A stretch of 64,000 bases of DNA, from the NCBI GenBank assembly GCA_034432555.1, contig DAOUBW010000014.1:186001-250000 (forward strand), read 5' to 3'. Below are positions 25,703-33,983 of this stretch, one piece after another. Origin of the DNA: CP2-2F sp034432555. Its GTDB lineage: Bacteria > Chloroflexota > Anaerolineae > Aggregatilineales > UBA2796. Made by a program: the position numbers and the translations under genes. The notes beneath the pieces were generated by a model. The model was not told the origin of the DNA. It ran no database searches and worked only from the letters and a program-made list of their open reading frames with translations. How positions within the stretch are numbered: position 1 is the first letter of the stretch; each line of letters opens with the position of its first letter.

Positions 25703-27454
25703 ATGAATCAATGGCAGCGCACAGCAGGATTTTTCGCCTTCGCGGCGTGTTTTGGCGCACTCTGGCTGATGGCAGCCTTTGCCGCGCCGAGTATGCTCCA
25801 CGCCCAACCTGACTTGACCGCTGCACGCCAAACGCTTGACTCAATCATCAACCCGCGCCTAACGCTCACCGCACGCGAACGCAGCCTTGCCAGCCTGACC
25901 GCCGCCTACCTGCTCAGCCCGACCTTTGGTGCGCGCACCGAACAGGCGCGCCAAACGGCTGCTGCGCTCTTTACACAAACTGCCCTTGCGCCAACCTCCA
26001 CGCCAAGCGCTTCCCCTAACCCGTCACAGCAGTACGAGACCGTCGTTGCCAACGTTGCAGAACGCCTGACCCAAACCGCCGACACACAGTTTAGGCTGAC
26101 AGGCACAGCTGCTTTCCAAAGCACGGTGGACGCACTTTTCTACAGCACGCTGGGCATAACGCTGACGCCCAGCGGCACGCCGCCGCCCACCTCTGCCCTG
26201 CTGCTGGATGCCACCGCCCAATATGCGACGCTGCTGGCGAACGTTGAACTGCGCCTGACCGAGATCGGCGCTGCGACTGCCACCCTGAACGCGCAAGCCA
26301 CCTTTGATGCAATCTTGATGCAGACGCTTGGCTTCACACCGACACCAAACCCAATCCAGCTTCAAGCCACCCTCGATGCGCGCATTAGCGATCTGTTGAC
26401 CCAAACCGCGCAGGCGGTGGTTGCCCAGACCGTCACGCTCGCTTTTGAAGGTACCCTGAACGCCCTGACCGACCGCGGACAAACTGCCACAGCTTCCGCC
26501 ATTCGGGAACAGTTGGCAGTCGGCTTTTTGCCCATCAACAGGCGCACCGTCAGCGCCTTGCAAGAGATAGGCTCGCTCTTTGCCCACAGCGCGCCTGCCC
26601 TCAGCCTTACCTTTAACGGCTATGGTGATCAGTTTGCCTCCAGCGGGCTGGATAACACCGTGCGCCTGTTCGACCTGCAAGAGCGCGAGCAGCTTTACCT
26701 GTGGCAAGGCATGACCGACCGCCTGAGCGTGGCAATTAGCACGGATGGCACGCGCATCGCTGCCAGCAGTTCGGATGGCGCCATCCGCCTGTGGGACGCC
26801 CGCACGCGCAATGAGATCGCCACTTTGCAAGGGCATAGCCGCCCTGTGCGGAAGGTGCTGTTTAGCCCGAACAGCCGCCTGCTCGCCTCTGGCGGTGATG
26901 ACGGCGTAGTGCGCTTGTGGAATGCTCAAAATGGCGCGCTGATCGCCAGCTTTGGCGAAGATATTTTCCGTGCGCCGATCACCGCGCTCGCCTTTACCTC
27001 TAACAATGCGCTGCTGGGCGTTGGCAGTGCGGATACGCAGTTGGTGCTGTGGGAGGTCAGCAGCCGCGTGCTGATTGCCCAAGTCCGAGACCGTCACCCC
27101 ATCCTTGATATTGCCTTCAGCCCTGAGGGCTTGCTCTTGGCGACGGTTGGGCGCTCTAACGCACTCTCGCTCTGGAATGTGATCGGGCTGAGTTTGCGCG
27201 CACAGTTGCCTGCCAGCACCGCGAGCCTGACCAGCGTCGCGCTGAGTGCTGATGGCGGCTTGGTGGCAGCTGGCACACAGGAAGGCTACCTTGTGGTTTG
27301 GGACGTGAACACAGGACAGCCGCTTGCTGTGCAATTGGCGCACACTAGCAGCCTAAACGATCTGGTGTTTGCGCCGGATGGCACGCGCCTGCTGACTTGC
27401 GGCAGCGACGGCTTGATCAAGTTTTGGGGCATTCCCAACGATTTAGGGCAGTGA
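25703..27454 (+). CDS. Exported or anchored WD40-repeat protein on Thr/Ala-rich stalk
   Basis: A 583-residue protein. Residues 8-30 are a hydrophobic signal or anchor. Residues about 35-290 are a low-complexity stalk of repeated units with 'LTQTA', 'LTGTAAFQSTVDA' and 'TLGITLTPS', each about 70 residues. The C-terminal 290 residues hold about seven WD40 blades ('IRLWDARTRNEI', 'VRLWNAQNGALI', 'LVVWDVNTGQPL'). It probably presents a beta-propeller outside the membrane; the ligand is unknown. A near-copy stands at 33973-35847. GAGG seven bases before ATG 25703 supports this start. Its TGA overlaps the next gene (TGATG). Confidence 0.85.
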   Translation: MNQWQRTAGFFAFAACFGALWLMAAFAAPSMLHAQPDLTAARQTLDSIINPRLTLTARERSLASLTAAYLLSPTFGARTEQARQTAAALFTQTALAPTSTPSASPNPSQQYETVVANVAERLTQTADTQFRLTGTAAFQSTVDALFYSTLGITLTPSGTPPPTSALLLDATAQYATLLANVELRLTEIGAATATLNAQATFDAILMQTLGFTPTPNPIQLQATLDARISDLLTQTAQAVVAQTVTLAFEGTLNALTDRGQTATASAIREQLAVGFLPINRRTVSALQEIGSLFAHSAPALSLTFNGYGDQFASSGLDNTVRLFDLQEREQLYLWQGMTDRLSVAISTDGTRIAASSSDGAIRLWDARTRNEIATLQGHSRPVRKVLFSPNSRLLASGGDDGVVRLWNAQNGALIASFGEDIFRAPITALAFTSNNALLGVGSADTQLVLWEVSSRVLIAQVRDRHPILDIAFSPEGLLLATVGRSNALSLWNVIGLSLRAQLPASTASLTSVALSADGGLVAAGTQEGYLVVWDVNTGQPLAVQLAHTSSLNDLVFAPDGTRLLTCGSDGLIKFWGIPNDLGQ

Positions 27455-29145
27455 TGATGAGCCGTTTCCTTCGGCGTTGGGCAATCTTGATCGGTGTGGT
27501 GAGCGCCTTGGCAGGTGCGGCAGCCTACGCCTTTGTACAGAGCCAGCCACCGCGCTACCGTGCAGCAGCCGTGCTGCAAATTGGCGGCTATATGGCGCTC
27601 ACCAACCCTGATCCACAGATGATCCGTTCAGCGGCAACCTTCGCCCAAACTTACATCGCCCGCTTGCAAACCGAAGACGTGCTAAGCGCTATTCAGGCGC
27701 AGCACGCGCCCGACCTTTCCCTTGAAGCACTTCGCAGTGCCTTCAGCGCCACCTTTGCCGAAGGCACTTCGCTGCTGAGCCTAAGCGTGCTTGACGGCGA
27801 CCCTGAACGCGCCGCCGCACTTGCCAACGCATTCGCCGATCAGATCACGGCGATCAGCCCTTCGGAGCGCTTGGCGTTCCAAGAAGAACAGCTTGGCTAC
27901 CTGCAAGCCGAACTGCGCCGCCTGCAAACACGCCTGAGCCGCGCCAGCCAAGAGTTGGAAGTGATCGATCTGAACATGACTCAGCCCAATCTTTCGGCAG
28001 AGGATCGAAGCGTTCTGTTTGCGCGCCGCGCCGAACTGACTCAAGAGGTGCAGGCGCTCCAAAGCAGCCTTGCTACACTGCTTGGCACGTTAGAGGCATT
28101 CCAAAAGCGCGGTGAGGTGAACACCGTGCAGCTTGTGGGGCGCGCCCGTCCGCCAAGCGAGCCGATCAGCACGGCGGCAAGCCTGATTGCCCTGTTCGCC
28201 GCCCTTATCAGCGGTGGTTTGGTGTTCGGGTTTGCTCTGATCTTTGAAGGCTTGAACGACGGCGTGCGCGGACTCGATGAGTTGATGCCGATCTTCAACG
28301 CGCCGATCCTTGGGCTAATTCCGCCCTTTGGTCAGAAAGCGGTGTATGCCGATAAGCTGGTGACGTGGCATCAGCCGCGCCTTGCCGCTGCGGAAGCCTA
28401 TCACGCGCTGCGCTTGAACATCACCTACCGCTTGATGGCGCTTAATGTGCCTAGCCGTTTATGGGTCATCACCAGCCCAAGCGTTGGGACGGGCAAGAGC
28501 GTTACAGCGGCAAACCTTGCGGTGGCGCTTGCCATGCACGGCGCACGGGTCATCCTGATTGACGCCAATCTGCGGGCGGGCAGCCTACACCACATCTTGG
28601 GCGTTGAGAATCACAACGGCTTATCGAACATTTGGCAGAGTGCTGATCTGGCGCGTGTGTGGCTGCCCATCGGGGATCGGGCGTTGATCTCGAACGATGC
28701 CGCCGAAAACGCCTTCCGACAGCGTGTGCGGCTGTTCCTTTCAGCGCTCATTCAGCCAACCTATGTGCCAAACCTAGAGGTAATCACAGTTGGCGCGCCG
28801 CATAGCACGCCTTCAGAGTTGTTGGCATCGCCACAGATGCACGAATTGGTGCGGCAGCTCATTGTGGAGTATGCTTATGATCTGATCGTGTTCGATACGC
28901 CCGCGCTCAGCCAGAGCCGCGACGCGCTGCTGCTGAGCAAGACCTTTCACGCCAAGCCGCTCTTGGTGCTGGAAGCGGGACGTGCGCGCCGCCGCGCCTT
29001 AGCACACGCCGCCCGCCAATTAGCTGCCTATGGCGCGCCTGCCTTCGGAATCGTCATCAATCGCCACCCAACAGCGCCACCCATTGCACGGCTGCCTTTT
29101 AGCACCGCCGCACCTGCTCGGCAGATTAGCACATCGAAAGACTAG
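27454..29145 (+). CDS. Wzz/Wzc-like chain-length protein with BY-kinase-type ATPase
   Basis: A 563-residue inner membrane protein. The N-terminus has a membrane helix at about 10-28, a periplasmic coiled-coil-rich loop to about 240 ('EEQLGYLQAELRRLQTRL'), a second helix, and then a ParA/BY-kinase ATPase with Walker A 'SPSVGTGKSVTAANLA', A' 'ILIDANLRAG' and Walker B 'LIVFDTPA'. Such proteins control polysaccharide chain length and export. The C-terminus 'APARQISTSKD' has no Tyr cluster, so autophosphorylation of the classical kind seems absent. It overlaps the preceding WD40 gene by one base of stop/start, indicating joint translation within the glycan cluster. Confidence 0.88.
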   Translation: MMSRFLRRWAILIGVVSALAGAAAYAFVQSQPPRYRAAAVLQIGGYMALTNPDPQMIRSAATFAQTYIARLQTEDVLSAIQAQHAPDLSLEALRSAFSATFAEGTSLLSLSVLDGDPERAAALANAFADQITAISPSERLAFQEEQLGYLQAELRRLQTRLSRASQELEVIDLNMTQPNLSAEDRSVLFARRAELTQEVQALQSSLATLLGTLEAFQKRGEVNTVQLVGRARPPSEPISTAASLIALFAALISGGLVFGFALIFEGLNDGVRGLDELMPIFNAPILGLIPPFGQKAVYADKLVTWHQPRLAAAEAYHALRLNITYRLMALNVPSRLWVITSPSVGTGKSVTAANLAVALAMHGARVILIDANLRAGSLHHILGVENHNGLSNIWQSADLARVWLPIGDRALISNDAAENAFRQRVRLFLSALIQPTYVPNLEVITVGAPHSTPSELLASPQMHELVRQLIVEYAYDLIVFDTPALSQSRDALLLSKTFHAKPLLVLEAGRARRRALAHAARQLAAYGAPAFGIVINRHPTAPPIARLPFSTAAPARQISTSKD

Positions 29146-29207
29146 CGGATTAGCGCAGCTGAGAGCGCCACCGCTGCCCATTCCACTTGTTAAGATGCTG
29201 ACAAGGC

Positions 29208-29236
29208 TTGTTGAAATTATTTAATAGTTTTATAAT
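29208..29236 (+). promoter_or_regulatory. Candidate sigma-70 promoter for the glycan dehydratase operon
   Basis: TTGTTG at 29208-29213, a 17-base spacer, and a perfect TATAAT at 29231-29236. It lies in the 362-base intergenic gap before the gene at 29508, leaving a leader of about 265 bases that contains the hairpin at 29285-29318. The -35 box is weak; the -10 box and the spacing are good. Confidence 0.5.
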
Positions 29237-29284
29237 ACATTATCACCATAAAATTTGCGCTTTGAACAAAGTGCAGTACACTTA

Positions 29285-29318
29285 GGAAAAGCGAACCGTT
29301 AGCCTACGCAGGCTTTCC
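29285..29318 (+). ncRNA. Structured leader hairpin of unknown type
   Basis: Left arm GGAAA and GCCT pair with the continuous right arm AGGCTTTCC across a 12-base bulge and a four-base ACGC loop. It is the only notable structure in the 29146-29507 gap between the Wzc-like and dehydratase genes. It does not match any riboswitch I know, and may be an attenuator or chance. Confidence 0.25.
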
Positions 29319-29507
29319 CTAGCAGGTGTCAACACGTACACTATATTTGTGAGGAATGCACTGAGCATTTAAGCCCTTAACGCATTCTAAGCCAACAACG
29401 CGAAAAATTCTGCGCTGCCAATAAGATTTTCTGATTATCCTCTCAATGTTCTAGCAGTCATTGCAGTCTATTGCAATGTGGATAGACAGCAACAAGGATA
29501 GGCGCTT

Positions 29508-31442
29508 ATGAAGCTACTCTTTCGAAACCGACACTTTCTGGCACTCGATATTCTTGCGATTCTCATCACAACCATAGCAAGCTACGTTGTTCGCTTCGAA
29601 ACATTTCAGCTCGATAATGATCTATGGCAGGGCATCGTCCTTTATCTCAGCATCGCCATTCCCATTCGTTTAGGCGTTTTCTACCTGCACGGCATGTATG
29701 CGCGCTATTGGGCAGCCGCAGGGCAAACCGAACTGCTTTCAGTGGCATCTGCTTGTGCATTCTCCAGCTTCATCATCCTTTCGGTCGTGCTTCTTTTCAC
29801 CAGCTTTTATGCGACGGGTGGGCAGTTTATCCCACGTTCGATCCCCTTCATCGAGGCAGCCCTCAACGCGATTGTGGTGGTGGCAATGCGTTTCAGCCTT
29901 CGCCTTTATTACTCTTATCACAAACGCCGCGCTAATGGCAATGCCCAGCAGCACAGCACCTTGATCGTTGGCGCCGGGCAGACGGGCATTCAAGTGCTGG
30001 ACGCCTTGCAGCAAAAGGGCGATTTCCTCGTGGCGGGCTTCCTAGACGATGATCCAAACAAAATCGGCACGCTGGTGCGCGGTGTGCGGGTGTTGGGCAG
30101 CACAAAAGAATTGGGGCAGCACGTGCTGGCATGGCACGTCAAGCGCGTCATCATTGCCATTCCTTCCGCTTCGGGCAAAATCATTCGCCACCTTGCCGAT
30201 CAGTGCCGACACATCGGCATTGAGCCGCAGATCATGCCCGGCATGTATGAGTTGGCGCTCGGCAAATTCAGTGCCAACAACCTGCGTCCCATCCAGATTG
30301 ATGACCTGCTGCGCCGTGTGCCAATTCACCTAGAGGTGACCGATATTCAGCAGCAATTGGCAGGCAAGTGTGTGCTGATCACGGGTGCAGGTGGTTCTAT
30401 TGGTATGGAGCTTGTGCGCCAAGTTGCTCGTTGGCAGCCCGCCGCCTTGATCTTGGTTGGGCATGGCGAGAACAGCCTGTTCGCCATTTCGCAGCGCCTG
30501 CGGAATGAGTTTCCGCAAGTGGTGCATCATGTGGTGCTGGCGGATGTGCGCGATAAAGTGACGCTGCAAAAGGTCTTTGCGGCACACCGCCCGCACATTC
30601 TCTTTCACGCGGCGGCACACAAGCACGTGCCAATGCTGGAGACGAACGTTTTAGAGGCGCTCTCGAACAATGTGCTTGGCACCAAAACACTGATTGAGTT
30701 GTGCAACGAATTCAGCGTGCAGCGTATGGTTATGCTCTCGACCGATAAGGCAGTTAACCCGACGAGTGTTATGGGCATGAGCAAGCGTGCCGCTGAACTG
30801 CTCATGCTGCACGCCGCGCAGCAGCATCCGCAGCGCTTTGCCGTGGTGCGTTTTGGGAATGTGCTGGGCAGCCGCGGCAGCGTCGTGCCGATCTTCCAGC
30901 AGCAGATTGCCAAAGGCGGACCCATCACCCTGACCAGCTTTGCCATGCAGCGCTTTTTCATGAGCATTCCAGAGGCAGCACTCTTGGTGCTGAAGGCAAG
31001 CGTCCTGATTGAGTCAGGTCCGCTCTTTGTGCTGAACATGGGCGAGCCAGTGCGCGTGCTTGATCTTGCCTGCGATCTGATTCGGCTGAGCGGCTTAACG
31101 CCTGATCAGGATATTGAGATCGTTGAAATCGGGGTGCGGGCGGGCGAGAAGCTGAACGAGGAACTGTTCTGGGCATATGAGCAGCAGACCTTGATCGAAG
31201 CGGCTGCCGTTTTCAGCGTGAACTTTGAGGATCAGTACGGGTGGCGTTTCGTGGCGGACTCTGCTGAAAACGTTTTGCAATTGCTGCAAAGCGCACAAAC
31301 GCTGCCCGAATCGGAAGCGCGGCAGTGGCTTGTAAACATTGTGAACATGCCCTACCCAACCAGCCAACAACCACACGCACAGCCACAGAACGAGGCTGAA
31401 CGCCTTGTGCAGCGCGCATTGCCTATGCCGCGCACTATCTAA
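29508..31442 (+). CDS. PglF/WbpM/CapD-type UDP-sugar 4,6-dehydratase
   Basis: A 644-residue membrane-bound dehydratase. It has four N-terminal hydrophobic segments (to about 115), a degenerate Rossmann domain ('LIVGAGQTGIQVLDAL') and a catalytic SDR domain. The catalytic domain shows 'ITGAGGSIGMELVRQVA', the motif 'LSTDKAVNPTSVMGMSK' in which Met replaces the usual Tyr of the triad as in WbpM-type enzymes, and 'RFGNVLGSRGSVVP'. It converts UDP-N-acetylglucosamine (or a related nucleotide sugar) to a 4-keto-6-deoxy sugar. Together with the DegT and PglC-like genes that follow it can make a 4-amino-4,6-dideoxy sugar on a lipid. AAGGA before the ATG supports the start. Confidence 0.92.
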   Translation: MKLLFRNRHFLALDILAILITTIASYVVRFETFQLDNDLWQGIVLYLSIAIPIRLGVFYLHGMYARYWAAAGQTELLSVASACAFSSFIILSVVLLFTSFYATGGQFIPRSIPFIEAALNAIVVVAMRFSLRLYYSYHKRRANGNAQQHSTLIVGAGQTGIQVLDALQQKGDFLVAGFLDDDPNKIGTLVRGVRVLGSTKELGQHVLAWHVKRVIIAIPSASGKIIRHLADQCRHIGIEPQIMPGMYELALGKFSANNLRPIQIDDLLRRVPIHLEVTDIQQQLAGKCVLITGAGGSIGMELVRQVARWQPAALILVGHGENSLFAISQRLRNEFPQVVHHVVLADVRDKVTLQKVFAAHRPHILFHAAAHKHVPMLETNVLEALSNNVLGTKTLIELCNEFSVQRMVMLSTDKAVNPTSVMGMSKRAAELLMLHAAQQHPQRFAVVRFGNVLGSRGSVVPIFQQQIAKGGPITLTSFAMQRFFMSIPEAALLVLKASVLIESGPLFVLNMGEPVRVLDLACDLIRLSGLTPDQDIEIVEIGVRAGEKLNEELFWAYEQQTLIEAAAVFSVNFEDQYGWRFVADSAENVLQLLQSAQTLPESEARQWLVNIVNMPYPTSQQPHAQPQNEAERLVQRALPMPRTI

Positions 31443-31445
31443 ACC

Positions 31446-31454
31446 TGTTATAAT
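31446..31454 (+). promoter_or_regulatory. Extended -10 element before the aminotransferase gene
   Basis: TGTTATAAT, matching TGnTATAAT exactly, lies a few bases after the dehydratase stop and 32 bases before the chosen GTG start of the next gene. No -35 box is evident, as is usual for extended -10 promoters. It suggests the DegT and downstream genes can be transcribed on their own as well as from upstream. Confidence 0.5.
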
Positions 31455-31485
31455 CAATAAACGTGCTTCTATCGAAAAGGATGAT

Positions 31486-32673
31486 GTGTTGTTCAGCCCC
31501 TCACAGCCTTTCCAAAAGCGAGATGCCTTCTTGCCATTTTCACCGCCGACTATCTCAGAGGCGGAAATTGTAGCCGTCGTAGAGACTTTACGTTCGGATT
31601 GGATCACCACCGGACCGCAAACGCGGCAATTTGAGCAAGCCTTCACCGAATACATCGGCGCTGAGGCTGCCTTAGCGCTGAACTCTTGCACAGGTGCTTT
31701 GCACATTGCGCTGGCGGCGCTTGGTATTGGCGCAGGCGATGAAGTGATCACCACACCGATCACCTTTGTTTGCTCTGCCAACGTGATTGAGCATGTCGGT
31801 GCCACGCCTATCCTTGCCGATGTTGATCCCGAAACGCTCACGGTTGATCCACAGCAGGTTGCCGCCAAAATCACGCCGCGCACCAAAGCGATCATGCCCG
31901 TGCATTTTGCTGGGCATCCCGCCGAGATGCGCCCACTCTTAGACTTGGCAAAGCAGCATCAGCTTGCCGTGATCGAGGACGCCGCCCATGCCCTGCCCGC
32001 TAAATATGAAGGGCAGCTTATCGGCACGCTTGGCGATTTCACCGCCTTCAGCTTCTATGCCACCAAAAACCTGACGACCGCCGAAGGTGGGATGCTGACA
32101 GGCTCGCCCGAACGCATCGCAGAGGCGCGCTTGTGGAGCTTGCACGGCATGAACCGCGATGCGTGGAAGCGCTACAGCAGCGAAGGCTCGTGGTATTATG
32201 AAGTGGTGCTGCCCGGCTTCAAATACAACATGACCGATATTCAAGCGGCGCTGGGCATGGTGCAGCTTGCGCGCCTTGCCGACTTTCAGGCGCGGCGGCG
32301 CGAGGTGGTGGCGCACTATCAGGCAGCTTTTGGCAGCTTGGACGCCCTGCAAGTGCCTGCTGAGCGCGCCAATGTTGACCATGCCTGGCACCTCTACACA
32401 CTGCGCCTGAACTTGGATCAACTTCGCATTACGCGGGCGCAGTTCATCGAGGAATTGAAGGCGCGCAACATCGCAACCAGCGTTCACTTCATCCCGATTC
32501 ACCTGCATCCTTACTACCGTGATCGCTATGGCTGGCAGCCTGAGGATTTTCCTATTGCCTACGCGGAATATCAGCGCTTGGTTTCGCTGCCGCTGCATCC
32601 GCGCCTGAGCAATGACGACGTGGCAGATGTCATCAACGCTGTGTACGATGTTGTGGCAGCTTTTCGGCGCTGA
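31486..32673 (+). CDS. DegT/DnrJ/EryC1/StrS aminotransferase
   Basis: A 395-residue PLP enzyme of the sugar-aminotransferase family. It shows 'ALNSCTGALHIALAALGIG' (cofactor phosphate loop), 'PVHFAGHPAEM', 'VIEDAAHALPAKYEG' and 'FSFYATKNLTTAEGGM', whose Lys forms the Schiff base. It converts a 4-keto sugar nucleotide to the amino form with glutamate as donor. The frame is open further upstream into the previous gene, but no good start is there. AAGGATGAT lies before GTG 31486, which I chose; TTG 31489 is equally possible. Following the PglF-like dehydratase, it fits a PglE-like step. Confidence 0.92.
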   Translation: MLFSPSQPFQKRDAFLPFSPPTISEAEIVAVVETLRSDWITTGPQTRQFEQAFTEYIGAEAALALNSCTGALHIALAALGIGAGDEVITTPITFVCSANVIEHVGATPILADVDPETLTVDPQQVAAKITPRTKAIMPVHFAGHPAEMRPLLDLAKQHQLAVIEDAAHALPAKYEGQLIGTLGDFTAFSFYATKNLTTAEGGMLTGSPERIAEARLWSLHGMNRDAWKRYSSEGSWYYEVVLPGFKYNMTDIQAALGMVQLARLADFQARRREVVAHYQAAFGSLDALQVPAERANVDHAWHLYTLRLNLDQLRITRAQFIEELKARNIATSVHFIPIHLHPYYRDRYGWQPEDFPIAYAEYQRLVSLPLHPRLSNDDVADVINAVYDVVAAFRR

Positions 32674-32679
32674 TGGCTT

Positions 32680-33267
32680 ATGTTTAAGCGTGCTTTTGAT
32701 GTTGTGGTGAGCCTTGCCGCGCTGATCTTGCTCTCGCCACTGCTGATTGGTGCGGCGCTCGCCATCAAACTTGGCTCGCCGGGTCCGATTTTTTATCGCG
32801 CCGTGCGTGTGGGCAGGCATGGCGTGCCGTTCAAGCTCTATAAGTTTCGCTCAATGGTCGTCAATGCAGATCGGCTCGGTGCGGGCATTACCACGGCGAA
32901 CGATACGCGCATTACGGGCATCGGGCGTTTTTTGCGGCGCACCAAGCTGGACGAACTGCCGCAGTTGATCAATGTGCTGCGCGGCGAGATGAGCCTTGTC
33001 GGTCCACGCCCGGAAGACCCGCGCTATGTGGCACTTTACACGCCTGAGCAGCAGCGCGTGCTGCGTGTGCGTCCGGGCATTACCAGCTTGGCATCGGTGC
33101 GCTATCGGCACGAAGAAGCACTTTTGAGCGGCGCAGACTGGGAACAAGTGTATATTCAGCAAATCATGCCCGATAAACTGACAATTGATCTAGCCTATGT
33201 GGAGCGCGCCACACTGCTCAGCGATCTCGGTGTGTTGTGGCAAACCTTGCGTGCGGTGTTCCGCTAA
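32680..33267 (+). CDS. PglC-like monotopic phosphoglycosyl transferase
   Basis: A 195-residue minimal polyprenol-phosphate glycosyl-1-phosphate transferase. It has one N-terminal reentrant membrane segment ('FDVVVSLAALILLSPLLIG') and then the catalytic core with 'KFRSM' (amphipathic anchor), 'GRFLRRTKLDELPQLINVL' carrying the Asp-Glu pair, and 'GEMSLVGPRPE'. It starts glycan assembly by loading a sugar phosphate on undecaprenyl phosphate. The small size (about 200 residues, like PglC) contrasts with the WcaJ/PglB long forms with extra membrane helices. It begins four bases after the aminotransferase stop and is followed by a methyltransferase gene. Confidence 0.93.
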   Translation: MFKRAFDVVVSLAALILLSPLLIGAALAIKLGSPGPIFYRAVRVGRHGVPFKLYKFRSMVVNADRLGAGITTANDTRITGIGRFLRRTKLDELPQLINVLRGEMSLVGPRPEDPRYVALYTPEQQRVLRVRPGITSLASVRYRHEEALLSGADWEQVYIQQIMPDKLTIDLAYVERATLLSDLGVLWQTLRAVFR

Positions 33268-33278
33268 CGTAGCGCCCT

Positions 33279-33983
33279 ATGACAACACCCTCTGAAGAAC
33301 TAGCCCGCATTCGCCAAACCTATACAGAACGCATACAGGCTGCGCCACACGATACGCGCTATTCTGTCTTTAACCCGTCCTACCTCTACACATGGCAGCA
33401 ACGCCAGCGCGATACGCTAAACCTGCTGACCCGCTTTGGCATTCAAACACTGCACGATAAGCATGTCTTGGAAGTTGGCTGTGGTTCAGGCGGCGTTTTG
33501 TTGGAGTATTTAGGCTATGGCATTCAGCCTAAGCAAACTTTTGGCGTGGATTTGATGCCGCAGCTCGTCAGCCGCGCCAAACAACGCTTACCACATCTCC
33601 ACTTTGCCTGTGTGGATGGTCAGCATCTGCCGTTCGCGGCGCAAACGTTCAACATCGTGCTTCAATACACCATGTTTTCTTCCATTTTGGAGGCAAGCGT
33701 TAAAGAAAATATTGCCCGCGAGATGCTGCGCGTTCTTAAGCCCGATGGCGTCGTACTCTGGTATGATTTCTGGTGGAATCCTCTCAATAGGCAGACACGC
33801 GGCATTCGGCTGTCGGAAGTGCGTTCGCTGTTCCCGAACTGCCACCTCACAGCGCGTAAAATTACGCTTGCGCCGCCCATCACACGCCGCCTAGTTAGTT
33901 TTTCGTGGCTGTTGTGCGCGCTCTTGGAAAAAACGCGCCTCTTGAACACGCACTATCTGATTGCCCTACGCCCTATCGTATAG
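33279..33983 (+). CDS. SAM-dependent methyltransferase
   Basis: A 234-residue class I methyltransferase. The SAM-binding motif 'VLEVGCGSGGVLLEYL' is at about 61-76, followed by 'FGVDLMP', 'HFACVDGQHLPFAAQTFNIV' and 'MLRVLKPDGVVLWYDFWWNP', the usual post-motif layout. It probably modifies a sugar or lipid in the glycan pathway, its position being last in that run. Its last 11 bases overlap the end of the converging WD40 gene. The acceptor is unknown, and a methylation of the terminal sugar to cap chain growth is only inference. Confidence 0.88.
   Translation: MTTPSEELARIRQTYTERIQAAPHDTRYSVFNPSYLYTWQQRQRDTLNLLTRFGIQTLHDKHVLEVGCGSGGVLLEYLGYGIQPKQTFGVDLMPQLVSRAKQRLPHLHFACVDGQHLPFAAQTFNIVLQYTMFSSILEASVKENIAREMLRVLKPDGVVLWYDFWWNPLNRQTRGIRLSEVRSLFPNCHLTARKITLAPPITRRLVSFSWLLCALLEKTRLLNTHYLIALRPIV

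Noticed and set aside
26024..27343. A 439-codon open frame opposite the WD40 gene
   Set aside because: The composition (Arg/Gln-rich, no domain) and complete overlap with a well supported WD40 gene mark it as a shadow.
29285..29318. Cyclic-di-GMP or ops-type leader element
   Set aside because: The conserved core bases of both types are absent; only a generic hairpin remains.
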